NCBI GenBank assembly: GCA_964640955.1
Contig: CAZXJI010000015.1
Coordinates: 20,416 to 84,415 of the forward strand
Direction: 5' to 3'
DNA length: 64,000 bases
Source: CAXXOK01 sp964640955
Lineage (GTDB): Bacteria; Bacillota; Clostridia; Christensenellales; Aristaeellaceae
Under the pieces are notes generated by a model. That model was not told the DNA's origin and made no database searches. It saw nothing but the letters and a program-made list of their open reading frames with translations. Below, piece by piece: positions 34,615 to 42,742 of the stretch. Position numbers and translations under genes: made by a program. Each line of letters starts with the position of its first letter. The first letter of the stretch is position 1.

Positions 34615-35973
34615 ATGGAAGAAATACGGGTGCTGATCGTGGACGACGAGGAGCTTGTCCGCAAAAGCCTGATCCGCCTGCTTCCCTGGGCGGAGCACGG
34701 AATGGCGGTGGTCGGCGAGGCGGCCAACGGCCGCTCCGCGCTGGATTTTCTCAGGACACGGGAAGTGGATTTGATCTTTTTGGACATCGCCATGCCCATC
34801 ATGGACGGGTTCGAGCTGCTGCACGTCTGCGAAAAGGAGTTCCCGCGGCTGGTAAAGGTGGTGCTCACCTGTTACGAGGAGCCCGAATACTACCGCAAGT
34901 CCATGCGCATGGGAACGGTGGACTATCTTTGCAAAACCCATTTTTCCTTCGAGCCGATGGACGAGCTGCTGAAATTCCTGGCCGAAAAGGTGCGCCAGCA
35001 AAAGCAGGACGGCTGCGCGGCGTGCTACACGGCCTGCGATATGGCCTGGCTCACGGCGTACCTGGAACAGCGGCGGATTTCCTACCGCAGGCTTTCCCCG
35101 CTCCTGCTTCTGCTGCAGGACGCAGGCGACGCGCGGCAGCTGCTTTCGGATATCCAGAGCCGAAAAATACTGCTTTTCCATTTCAGCGAAACCGACGTGC
35201 AGACGATCGCCCTGCACCCGCAATGGATCGACGAGTACGTGGACCGGGTGCTTTTCTACGAAGCCTCGTCCTCCCCACGGGAATACGACCTGTACGGCTG
35301 GCAGATCGGCACCGAGCTTGCGGAAAACGACGAGGAGGAGCTGGCCCGGGAAGTGACGGACGGGCAATGGCTGCTTTACCGCCAGCAGCTGCAAGCGCTG
35401 CTGGAAAAGCTGGCGAAACACCACTTTTCCGGAAAGCGGCTCGTTTCCATCGTCGGCCAGATGTCCGGGGATCTGGTCGGCCTGTCGCGGGAGGCGCAAG
35501 GCGAGGGCGATCCGTCCACGCCGGCGTGTACGGACTACCCGGCCCTGCAGCAGACCATGCGCAGGCTGCACGACGCGGTTATCGACTGCGTGCGAAACCC
35601 CAGCGACGGCATCTCGGAGCAGATATTGCTGGCAATCCTCAAAGCCATCCGTCTGATTCGAAACCGGCAGTACATTACCTGCAACCAGGAGAAGATCGCG
35701 CGAATGGTCGGCGTGAGCCGCAGCTATTTCAGCAAGTGCTTCAGCCGCATCACGGGCGTGAGCTTTTCCGCGTTCCAGCGCAGGGAGCGCATCCTCTACG
35801 CCAACGACCTGCTGGAAAGCACCGACATGCCCGTTTACGCCATCGCCCAGGCCTGCAATTTTGAGGACGAGCGCTATTTCGCGCGCATTTACTACGAGCA
35901 GATGCACCAGCATCCCATGGAGTACCGAAACCTCATCAAGGGGCAGGCCGCGGCCCAGTCGCCCGGGCCGTAA
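34615..35973 (+). CDS. AraC-type response regulator, YesN type
   Basis: 452 residues from the ATG at 34615 with GAGGTG six bases upstream; a GTG at 34606 overlapping the kinase stop is possible. Receiver domain residues ~1-120: acidic pocket D10-D11, phosphoacceptor D57 in FLDIAMPIMDG, conserved T in VVLTCYEEP and K in YLCKTHF. A ~200-residue linker domain follows, then an AraC helix-turn-helix pair (QEKIARMVGVSRSYFSKCF and PVYAIAQACNFEDERYFARI). Pairs with the YesM-type kinase to activate oligosaccharide genes, likely including this operon, whose promoter has a poor -35 box. Confidence 0.94.
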   Translation: MEEIRVLIVDDEELVRKSLIRLLPWAEHGMAVVGEAANGRSALDFLRTREVDLIFLDIAMPIMDGFELLHVCEKEFPRLVKVVLTCYEEPEYYRKSMRMGTVDYLCKTHFSFEPMDELLKFLAEKVRQQKQDGCAACYTACDMAWLTAYLEQRRISYRRLSPLLLLLQDAGDARQLLSDIQSRKILLFHFSETDVQTIALHPQWIDEYVDRVLFYEASSSPREYDLYGWQIGTELAENDEEELAREVTDGQWLLYRQQLQALLEKLAKHHFSGKRLVSIVGQMSGDLVGLSREAQGEGDPSTPACTDYPALQQTMRRLHDAVIDCVRNPSDGISEQILLAILKAIRLIRNRQYITCNQEKIARMVGVSRSYFSKCFSRITGVSFSAFQRRERILYANDLLESTDMPVYAIAQACNFEDERYFARIYYEQMHQHPMEYRNLIKGQAAAQSPGP

Positions 35974-36010
35974 CCCCTGCCGGGGGCGAATCAAAGAAGC
36001 ATCGAAAACG

Positions 36011-36038
36011 GCGCGCCGGGCTTGCTGGTCCGGCGCGC
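36011..36038. terminator. Hairpin between response regulator and HAD phosphatase
   Basis: GCGCGCCGG (36011-36019) and CCGGCGCGC (36030-36038) pair over 9 bp in the 69-base gap between two converging genes, with a T-rich stretch (TCTATTCTTTT) after it on the plus strand. Confidence 0.65.
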
Positions 36039-36042
36039 ACGT

Positions 36043-36594
36043 CTATTCTTTTCCCCCGCGGGACGGCCCCTGTTCCTCCGCGTGCCGGCGTGCCAGCCAG
36101 CGGGCCGCGTCCAGCAGATCGTCCGCGACGTAATCCGGCTGGTAGCGCGCCCACAGATGACGGTCGCAGCCGAGCGATTCCTCGCCCCGGCCGGTTCGCA
36201 CCAGGATCAGCCGGGTGCCCGCCGCGCCGCCGGCCGCCATATCGCTCCACCGGTCGCCGATCATATAGCAGTCCTGAAGCCGCATCCCGTACTTCCGCTG
36301 CGCCTGATAAACCAGCCCCGGCATGGGCTTGCGGCAGTCGCAGCGGTCGCCCGCGTCGTGCGGGCAGATGAACCAGTCGTCCGCGCCGATATCGCGAAAT
36401 TCCCGGGCAAAGTCGTACCCGCCGCTCAAACCCCGGGCGATGCAGGACTGGTTGGTGAGAATGATGGACGTAATGCCGGCGGCGCGCAGCGTGGCGAACG
36501 CCTCGCGCGTGCCTGCGTAGGGCCGGTACTCCTGCGGGGTTTTGACGTAGTAGTCCCCGCCCATGGTGCCGTCCCGGTCGATGAAGGCGTACAA
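36043..36594 (-). CDS. HAD-IIIA phosphatase (histidinol / heptose-bisphosphate phosphatase type)
   Basis: 183 residues from a TTG at 36594, seven bases after GGGAGGGG. The longer frame upstream encodes a Pro/Gly-rich tail with no start signal. HAD motifs: I, FIDRDGT with D6 and D8; II, LTNQS with T47; III, K89 with MIGDRWSD (D114, D118). A Cys/His metal loop, ICPHDAGDRCDCRKP (C77, H79, C85, C87), is characteristic of the GmhB/HisB-N subfamily. It removes a phosphate from a sugar or histidinol phosphate in the cytoplasm; substrate not assignable. Divergent from the trp operon. Confidence 0.88.
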   Translation of the reverse strand: MYAFIDRDGTMGGDYYVKTPQEYRPYAGTREAFATLRAAGITSIILTNQSCIARGLSGGYDFAREFRDIGADDWFICPHDAGDRCDCRKPMPGLVYQAQRKYGMRLQDCYMIGDRWSDMAAGGAAGTRLILVRTGRGEESLGCDRHLWARYQPDYVADDLLDAARWLARRHAEEQGPSRGGKE

Positions 36595-36716
36595 GCTCTT
36601 TCCCCTCCCTTTCCGGCGGCCGGTCCCGCCCGCCTGCCATTGTACCGCATTTTCCCGGCCGGCGCCAGTCGGAGGCGGGGCCGGTGCGGGGTTCGGCGCG
36701 TTTTTGCGAAAGGGGG

Positions 36717-36746
36717 TTGACAAGTCGGGCCCGGCTATGGTACGCT
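36717..36746 (+). promoter_or_regulatory. Promoter of the trp operon
   Basis: TTGACA (36717-36722), 18-base spacer, TACGCT (36741-36746) preceded by TGG (extended -10). Transcription would start near 36753, just before the T-box leader. Confidence 0.6.
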
Positions 36747-36752
36747 TCCCGT

Positions 36753-37026
36753 AATTTCATAGCAAACCGCTGAAGCGGAGATAACGGTGACCATGCTCTT
36801 ACAGAGAGCCCGGAGGCTGAAAATCGGGCAGAACACAAGTCATCAAATGGACCGCCGAGGGCGCGGGGAAAGGCGAAAGCCGAGTATTCCGCGACGTGTG
36901 GGCATACGTCAGTTGCCGGGGATATGTCGGTATCCCGCAAAGCGCACGGCGGCGACGCCGTGAACCAAGGTGGCACCGCGAGCTTACGAGCCCGTCCTTG
37001 ACCGTATTGTCAGGGGCGGGCTTTTT
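36753..37026 (+). ncRNA. T-box riboswitch, tryptophan type
   Basis: The leader has the T-box landmarks in order: the distal-loop AGAGAG (36803-36808) with GGAGGCTGAA after it, a specifier position TGG at 36848-36850 (Trp codon, flanked by A on both sides), the T-box sequence AAGGTGGCACCGCG (36967-36980), and a terminator. The base opposite the tRNA discriminator (C at 36974, in GGTGGCACC) is complementary to G73 of bacterial tRNA-Trp. AAGG of the T-box can pair with CCTT inside the terminator to form the antiterminator. Uncharged tRNA-Trp would therefore switch on the trp genes that follow. Confidence 0.93.
36990..37026 (+). terminator. T-box regulated terminator
   Basis: GCCCGTCCTTGAC (36990-37002) and GTCAGGGGCGGGC (37009-37021) pair over 13 positions, two of them G-U in RNA, followed by T5 (37022-37026). 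Mutually exclusive with the T-box antiterminator. Confidence 0.9.
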
Positions 37027-37094
37027 GGTTCCCTTCATTGGCCCGCGCAACCCCATTTCGCCCCCGAGGGGGTCGGGAAAGGCGTGATACGACC

Positions 37095-38582
37095 ATGGCG
37101 AGACCGACGCTGACCGAAGCCAGGCAGCTGGCCCAAACGGGGGAGTACACCATCCTCCCCATGAGCTGCGAACTCTACTCCGATGCCGCCACCTCCCTGC
37201 AGGTGCTGCGCAGGCTCAAGCACGTAAGCGCCCACTGCTACCTGCTGGAATCGGTGGAAAACCAGGAAAAATGGGGCCGGTACACCTTTCTGGGGTACGA
37301 CCCCCGGCTGGAAGTCACCTGCGCGGACGGGCGCGCCGTGCTGCGCGCGGGCGCCTCGGCGGTGGAAACGCCGGAAAACCCCAGCGCGCTCATCCGCCGG
37401 GTGCTTGCGGATTACAAAAGCCCGCGGCTTTCCTATCTGCCCCCGTTCACCGGCGGGCTGGTGGGCTACTTCGCCTACGATTACCTTCGTTACGCCGAAC
37501 CGTCGCTTGCGCTTGACGCGGAGGATCAGGAACGGTTCAAGGACGTCGACCTGATGCTGTTCGACCGGGTGATCGCCTTTGACAATTTCCGCAAGAAGAT
37601 CGTCCTGATCGTGAACGTAAAGTGCGAAAACCTCGAAACGGAGTACCGCCGCGGGGAAATGGAGCTTGCCAACATGCGCCGGCTGATCCTGACCGGCGAA
37701 CCGTGCGCGGAAGCGCCCGGCCGGATGACCTCGCCGCTTCGCACGCTGTTTGACCGGGAAAGCTTCTGCGCCATGGTGGAGAAGGCCAAGCGCCACATCT
37801 ACGAGGGGGATATTTTCCAGGTAGTGCTGTCCAACCGGCTGGATGCCGATTTCGAGGGGAGCCTGCTGGACACCTATCGGGTGCTGCGCACCACCAACCC
37901 GTCGCCCTACATGTTTTACTTTTCCAGCGACGATCTGGAGATCGCCGGGGCCTCGCCGGAAACGCTGGTGAAGCTGGTAGACGGCGTGGTGCATACCTTT
38001 CCGCTGGCGGGCACCCGCCCCCGCGGCGAAACCGCGGAGGCCGACGCACAGCTGGAAAAAGAGCTGCTCAGCGACCGCAAGGAGTTGGCCGAGCACAACA
38101 TGCTGGTGGACCTGGGGCGAAACGACCTGGGCAAAATCAGCCGGTTCGGGAGCGTCGAGGTGGAAAAGTACTTAAGCGTGGAGCGGTTTTCCCACGTCAT
38201 GCACATCGGCTCCACCGTGCGGGGCCGCCTGCGCTCCGACAGGGACGCGATCAGCGCCGTGGAGGCGGTGCTGCCCGCGGGAACGCTCAGCGGCGCGCCC
38301 AAGCTGCGCGCCATGGAGATTATCAACGAGCTGGAAAACAACAAGCGCGGCCTGTACGGCGGGGCCATCGGCTACGTGGATTTTGCCGGCAATCTGGACA
38401 CCTGCATCGCCATCCGCATCGCATACAAGAAAAACGGCAGGGTGTTCGTTCGTTCGGGCGCGGGGATCGTGGCGGACAGTGTGCCGGAAAACGAGTACCA
38501 GGAATGCATCAACAAGGCCCGCGCCGTGGTGCGGGCGCTGGAGATCGCGCAGGGAGGGATCGACCGTGATTGTGCTGATTGA
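37095..38582 (+). CDS. trpE: Anthranilate synthase component I
   Basis: 495 residues. Makes anthranilate from chorismate with ammonia supplied by TrpG, the first committed step of tryptophan synthesis. Family features: the feedback-inhibition motif LLES in YLLESVENQEKWGRYTFLG, then the chorismate-binding core: FQVVLSNRLDADF, SPYMFYF, ASPETLVKL, FPLAGTRPRGET, LGRNDLGKI, and GIVADSVPENEYQEC. The ATG at 37095 is the first start after the T-box terminator, and the trpG start lies inside its last codons. Confidence 0.97.
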   Translation: MARPTLTEARQLAQTGEYTILPMSCELYSDAATSLQVLRRLKHVSAHCYLLESVENQEKWGRYTFLGYDPRLEVTCADGRAVLRAGASAVETPENPSALIRRVLADYKSPRLSYLPPFTGGLVGYFAYDYLRYAEPSLALDAEDQERFKDVDLMLFDRVIAFDNFRKKIVLIVNVKCENLETEYRRGEMELANMRRLILTGEPCAEAPGRMTSPLRTLFDRESFCAMVEKAKRHIYEGDIFQVVLSNRLDADFEGSLLDTYRVLRTTNPSPYMFYFSSDDLEIAGASPETLVKLVDGVVHTFPLAGTRPRGETAEADAQLEKELLSDRKELAEHNMLVDLGRNDLGKISRFGSVEVEKYLSVERFSHVMHIGSTVRGRLRSDRDAISAVEAVLPAGTLSGAPKLRAMEIINELENNKRGLYGGAIGYVDFAGNLDTCIAIRIAYKKNGRVFVRSGAGIVADSVPENEYQECINKARAVVRALEIAQGGIDRDCAD

Positions 38583-39132
38583 CAACTACGACAGCTTTTC
38601 CTACAACCTCTACCAGCTCGTGGGGGCGCTGAACCCGGACATCCGCGTGGTGCGAAACGACGAGCTGACCGTATCCGAAGTGCGCGCCCTGCGCCCCAGC
38701 CACCTGATTCTCTCCCCCGGGCCGGGCCACCCCCGGGACGCGGGCATCTGCGTGGCGGCGGCGCGGGAGCTGGGCGGGGAAACGAAGGTGCTGGGCGTGT
38801 GCCTGGGGCATCAGGCGATCTGCGAGGCGTTCGGGGCGACCGTGAGCCACGCGAAGGAACTGATGCACGGGCGGCAGTCGGACGTTCGGGTGGATACCGC
38901 CTGTCCGCTGTTTGAGGGCCTTGCGCCCGTGATCCGCGCGGGGCGCTACCACTCGCTGGCCGCCGTGCGGGACACTCTCCCCGATACGCTTGCGGTCGTC
39001 GCCGAGGCGGACGACGGCGAGGTGATGGCCGTCCGGCACGTATCCCTGCCGATCTACGGCCTGCAGTTCCATCCCGAGTCCATCCTTACGCCGGACGGCG
39101 CGAAGATTCTCGCCAATTTCCTCAACGTCTGA
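38566..39132 (+). CDS. trpG: Anthranilate synthase component II (glutamine amidotransferase)
   Basis: 188 residues from a GTG at 38566, seven bases after GGAGGG, overlapping trpE by 17 bases. It is a class I amidotransferase with catalytic triad C79 (VLGVCLGHQAI), H169 and E171 (FHPES), and the oxyanion segment SPGPGHP. It releases ammonia from glutamine for TrpE. The PABA-synthase counterpart PabA is very similar and the enzyme could serve both, but the context is trp. Confidence 0.96.
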   Translation: MIVLIDNYDSFSYNLYQLVGALNPDIRVVRNDELTVSEVRALRPSHLILSPGPGHPRDAGICVAAARELGGETKVLGVCLGHQAICEAFGATVSHAKELMHGRQSDVRVDTACPLFEGLAPVIRAGRYHSLAAVRDTLPDTLAVVAEADDGEVMAVRHVSLPIYGLQFHPESILTPDGAKILANFLNV

Positions 39133-39145
39133 AAGGAGCCTGACC

Positions 39146-40168
39146 ATGATAAAAGAAGCTACCGCAAAGCTCATCGACCGCCAAAACCTGACCTACGACG
39201 AGGCCGCGGCCGTGATGGACGAGATCATGACCGGGCAGCCCTCCCCCGTGCAGACGGCGGCCTTTCTGGCGGCGCTGGCCGCCAAGGGCGAAACCGTGGA
39301 GGAGATCACCGCCTGCGCCGCGGGCATGCGCGCGCACGCCACGCCCGTTAAGCACTCTCTGGAACTGCTGGAGATCGTCGGCACCGGGGGCGACGGCGCG
39401 CACACCTTCAACATTTCCACCACCGCGGCCCTCGTGATCGCCGCGTCGGGCATCAAGGTGGCCAAGCACGGCAACCGGGCGGCCTCCTCCCGCAGCGGCT
39501 CGGCGGACTGTCTGGAGGCGCTGGGCGTGAACATCCGCCTGTCGCCGCAGCGCTGCGTGGAGCTGCTTGGCGACATCGGCATCTGCTTTTTCTTCGCCCA
39601 GCAGTATCACGCGTCCATGAAGCACGTCGCCCCCGTGCGCCGGGAGCTGGGCGTGCGCACGGTATTCAACCTGCTGGGACCGCTCACCAACCCCGCCGCC
39701 GCGCGCATGCAGGTGATGGGCGTGTACGCCGAGGCGCTGGTGGAGCCGCTGGCGCACGTGCTTTGCAACCTGGGCGTCACCCGCGGCATGGTGGTCTACG
39801 GGCAGGATAAGCTGGACGAGCTTTCCCTGTCCGCGCCCACCACCGTGTGCGAGTTTCAAGACGGCGGCTTCCGCACCTACGTGGTCTGCCCGGAAGACGT
39901 GGGGCTGACCCGCTGCGACAAGAGCGATCTGACGGGCGGCACGCCGGAGGAGAACGCGGCCTTCACGCGCGCGATCCTCGCGGGCGAAAAGGGGCCCAAG
40001 CGGGACGCGGTGCTACTCAACGCCGGGGCCGGGCTGTACGTGGGCGGCAAGGCGGCTACGCTTAACGAAGGCGTTCAGCTGGCGGCGAAGCTCATCGACG
40101 GCGGCGCGGCGAAACGGGAGCTTGCGGCGTTCGTCGAGGCATCCAACCGGCCGGAGGAAGGCGTATGA
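39146..40168 (+). CDS. trpD: Anthranilate phosphoribosyltransferase
   Basis: 340 residues. Joins anthranilate to phosphoribosyl pyrophosphate. Key motifs: GTGGDGAHTFNIST, which binds PRPP, KHGNRAASSRSGSAD, RTVFNLLGPLTNPA, and a conserved metal-binding D-E pair in GQDKLDELSL. Starts 13 bases after trpG behind AAAGGAG and overlaps trpC by four bases (ATGA). The trpG and trpD genes are separate here, not fused as in enterobacteria. Confidence 0.97.
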   Translation: MIKEATAKLIDRQNLTYDEAAAVMDEIMTGQPSPVQTAAFLAALAAKGETVEEITACAAGMRAHATPVKHSLELLEIVGTGGDGAHTFNISTTAALVIAASGIKVAKHGNRAASSRSGSADCLEALGVNIRLSPQRCVELLGDIGICFFFAQQYHASMKHVAPVRRELGVRTVFNLLGPLTNPAAARMQVMGVYAEALVEPLAHVLCNLGVTRGMVVYGQDKLDELSLSAPTTVCEFQDGGFRTYVVCPEDVGLTRCDKSDLTGGTPEENAAFTRAILAGEKGPKRDAVLLNAGAGLYVGGKAATLNEGVQLAAKLIDGGAAKRELAAFVEASNRPEEGV

Positions 40169-40947
40169 TCCTCAACGATCTGGCGGCTTACGCCGCAAAG
40201 CGCGTTATGGCTGCCAAGGCGCACGTGCCGCCGGAGGAAATGCGCGATGCGGCCCTGCAAATGCCCAAAGGGGACTTCCGCTTCGAGCGCGCGCTGCAAA
40301 AGGACCGTATGGCGCTGATCTGCGAGGTGAAGAAGGCCTCCCCCTCCAAGGGGATCATCTCGGAGGACTTCCCCTACCTCATCATTGCGCGCGACTACGA
40401 GGCGGCGGGCGCGGACTGCCTTTCCTGCCTCACGGAACCCGGGTGGTTCCTGGGGAGCGACCGCATCTTTACCGACATCCGCGCGCAGGCCGGGCTGCCG
40501 ATGCTGCGCAAGGATTTTACCGTGGACGTGTATCAGCTTTACGAGGCTAAACGCATGGGCGCCGACGCGGTGCTGCTGATCTGCGCGCTGCTGGACACGC
40601 GGACCCTCGCGGGCTACCTGGCCGTGTGCGACGAACTGGGCCTTTCCGCCCTGACGGAAGCGCACGACGAGGCGGAGATCCGCTCGGCGCTCGCCGCGGG
40701 GGCCAGGGTGATCGGCGTGAACAACCGAAACCTCAAGGATTTTACCGTCGATCTGCAAAACGCGGCGCGGCTCAGGGCGCTCATTCCCCCCTCGGTCGCG
40801 TTCGTGGCCGAATCCGGCGTACAAACGCCCGCCGACGTAACCGCCCTGCGCGCGTGCGGCGCGGACGCGGCGCTGATCGGCGAGGCGCTGATGCGCGCGC
40901 CGGACCGGCGCGCGAGACTTGCAGCCATGAAGGAGGCGGCACAATGA
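40165..40947 (+). CDS. trpC: Indole-3-glycerol phosphate synthase
   Basis: 260 residues, a single-domain TIM barrel. Closes the indole ring of carboxyphenylamino-deoxyribulose phosphate. The catalytic lysine-bearing segment ICEVKKASPSKG, FLGSDRIFTDIRA, LRKDFTVDVYQLYEA, GVNNRNLKDFTVDL and FVAESGVQTPADV are all in place. ATGA overlap with trpD upstream and with trpF downstream implies tight coupling. Confidence 0.97.
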   Translation: MILNDLAAYAAKRVMAAKAHVPPEEMRDAALQMPKGDFRFERALQKDRMALICEVKKASPSKGIISEDFPYLIIARDYEAAGADCLSCLTEPGWFLGSDRIFTDIRAQAGLPMLRKDFTVDVYQLYEAKRMGADAVLLICALLDTRTLAGYLAVCDELGLSALTEAHDEAEIRSALAAGARVIGVNNRNLKDFTVDLQNAARLRALIPPSVAFVAESGVQTPADVTALRACGADAALIGEALMRAPDRRARLAAMKEAAQ

Positions 40948-41612
40948 ACCAGACGAAAATCAAAATTTGCGGGCTGTTCCGCCCGCGGGACGCCGACGCG
41001 GTCAACGCGGCGTCACCGGACTACGCGGGCTTCGTGTTCTACGAAAAAAGCCGCCGCTGCGTAACCCCGGCGGCCGCGCGGGCGCTGCGAACGGCGATCC
41101 GCGAAAGCATCCGCACCGTCGGCGTGTTCGTCGACGCGCCGATCGAAGACATCGCGCGGTGCTGCGCAAACGGCACGATCGCCGTCGCGCAGCTGCACGG
41201 CGGGGAGAACGCCTTGTACATCGCGGCGCTGCGCGCGCGTTGCCCCGGGCTGGAAATATGGCGGGCTTACAGGATCCGCGCGGAAGCGGACGTCGCCGCG
41301 GCAGCCCGAAGCACGGCCGACCTGGTGCTTTTGGACGGGGGCGCGGGCGACGGCAAGCCGTTCGACTGGTCGCTGATCACGGGCTTCCCGTGGCCCTTCA
41401 TCCTCGCGGGCGGCTTGACGCCCGAAACCATTCCGGAGGCGATCGCCCGTCTGCACCCCTTCGCCGTGGACCTGAGCTCCGGCGTGGAGACGGACGGGGC
41501 GAAGGACGAAGCGAAGATCATGGCGGCGGTAAACGCCGCAAGGAAGGATGAATCCGTATGTCCAAGGGCAGATTCGGGAACCACGGCGGGCAGTACATCC
41601 CCGAAACGCTGA
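40944..41612 (+). CDS. trpF: Phosphoribosylanthranilate isomerase
   Basis: 222 residues. Isomerises phosphoribosylanthranilate. TIM-barrel motifs KICGL (catalytic Cys9 region), YAGFVFYEKSRRCV, VGVFVDAP, VAQLHGGE, LLDGGAGDGKPFDW (catalytic Asp), FILAGGLTPE and VDLSSGVETDGAKD. The last ~20 residues after NAARK are not part of the normal fold: the frame runs 55 bases into trpB before meeting a stop, giving a basic, Ser/Thr-rich tail. Confidence 0.95.
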   Translation: MNQTKIKICGLFRPRDADAVNAASPDYAGFVFYEKSRRCVTPAAARALRTAIRESIRTVGVFVDAPIEDIARCCANGTIAVAQLHGGENALYIAALRARCPGLEIWRAYRIRAEADVAAAARSTADLVLLDGGAGDGKPFDWSLITGFPWPFILAGGLTPETIPEAIARLHPFAVDLSSGVETDGAKDEAKIMAAVNAARKDESVCPRADSGTTAGSTSPKR

Positions 41613-42742
41613 TGAACGCCGTGCTGGAACTGGAAGAAGCGTACGACTACTATAAAAACGATCCCGCGTTCAACGCGGAGCTCGGCGAGCTGTTCCGCAA
41701 CTACGCGGGCAGGCCGTCGCTACTCTACTACGCGGCCAAAACGACCGCCGACCTGGGCGGCGCGAAAATCTACCTGAAGCGCGAGGATCTCAACCACACC
41801 GGCGCGCACAAGATCAACAACGTATTGGGCCAGACGCTGCTGGCCAAAAAGATGGGCAAAACCCGCGTCATCGCGGAGACGGGCGCGGGGCAGCACGGCG
41901 TGGCCACGGCGACCGCCGCGGCGCTGATGGGCCTTGCATGCGACGTGTACATGGGCGAGGAAGATACGAAACGGCAGGCGCTGAACGTATACAAAATGCG
42001 GCTGCTGGGCGCGAAGGTGCACCCGGTGACCTCCGGCACCGCGACGCTCAAGGACGCCGTGAGCGAAACCATGCGGGAGTGGACCAGCCGCATCGCGGAT
42101 ACGCACTACGTGCTGGGGTCGGTCATGGGCCCCCACCCGTTCCCCACCATCGTCAGGGACTTTCAGGCGGTGATCTCCAAGGAGATCAAGGAGCAGATGC
42201 TCGCGAAGGAGGGGCGGCTGCCGGACGCGGTGCTGGCCTGTGTGGGCGGCGGTTCCAACGCCATCGGCGCGTTTTACCACTTCATCGATGATCCGTCCGT
42301 GCGGCTCGTCGGCTGCGAGGCGGCGGGCCGGGGCGTGGATACCTTCGAGACGGCGGCGACGCTCACCACCGGGCGGCCGGGCATCTTTCACGGCATGAAA
42401 TCCTACTTCTGCCAGGACGCATACGGGCAGATCGCCCCAGTGTATTCCATTTCCGCCGGGCTGGACTACCCCGGCGTGGGCCCGGAGCACGCCTGGCTGC
42501 ACGATACGGGCCGCGCCGAGTACGTGGCCGTGACCGACGCCGAGGCGGTGGACGCCTTCGAGTATCTGTCGCGCACGGAGGGGATCATCCCCGCCATCGA
42601 AAGCGCGCACGCCGTGGCCCACGCCATGAAGCTCGCGCCCACGATGGGGAAGGACAAGCTGCTGGTCGTCAATCTGTCGGGCCGCGGCGACAAGGACTGC
42701 GCGGCCATCGCGCGCTACCGGGGGGAGGAGATTGCGGAATGA
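41558..42742 (+). CDS. trpB: Tryptophan synthase beta chain
   Basis: 394 residues. Condenses indole with L-serine using pyridoxal phosphate. The start MSKGRFGNHGGQYIPETL is the usual N-terminus of the family and fixes the ATG at 41558. PLP lysine K85 in LNHTGAHKINN; phosphate-binding GGGSNAIG; catalytic glutamate in ETGAGQHGVATA; COMM-domain segments present. Overlaps trpF by 55 bases and trpA by four. It is the TrpB1 type that works with TrpA. Confidence 0.97.
   Translation: MSKGRFGNHGGQYIPETLMNAVLELEEAYDYYKNDPAFNAELGELFRNYAGRPSLLYYAAKTTADLGGAKIYLKREDLNHTGAHKINNVLGQTLLAKKMGKTRVIAETGAGQHGVATATAAALMGLACDVYMGEEDTKRQALNVYKMRLLGAKVHPVTSGTATLKDAVSETMREWTSRIADTHYVLGSVMGPHPFPTIVRDFQAVISKEIKEQMLAKEGRLPDAVLACVGGGSNAIGAFYHFIDDPSVRLVGCEAAGRGVDTFETAATLTTGRPGIFHGMKSYFCQDAYGQIAPVYSISAGLDYPGVGPEHAWLHDTGRAEYVAVTDAEAVDAFEYLSRTEGIIPAIESAHAVAHAMKLAPTMGKDKLLVVNLSGRGDKDCAAIARYRGEEIAE

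Noticed and set aside
36043..36594. HAD phosphatase as a histidine-synthesis gene
   Set aside because: The motifs fit the HisB-N/GmhB subfamily, but no other his or heptose gene is nearby, so the role is left open.
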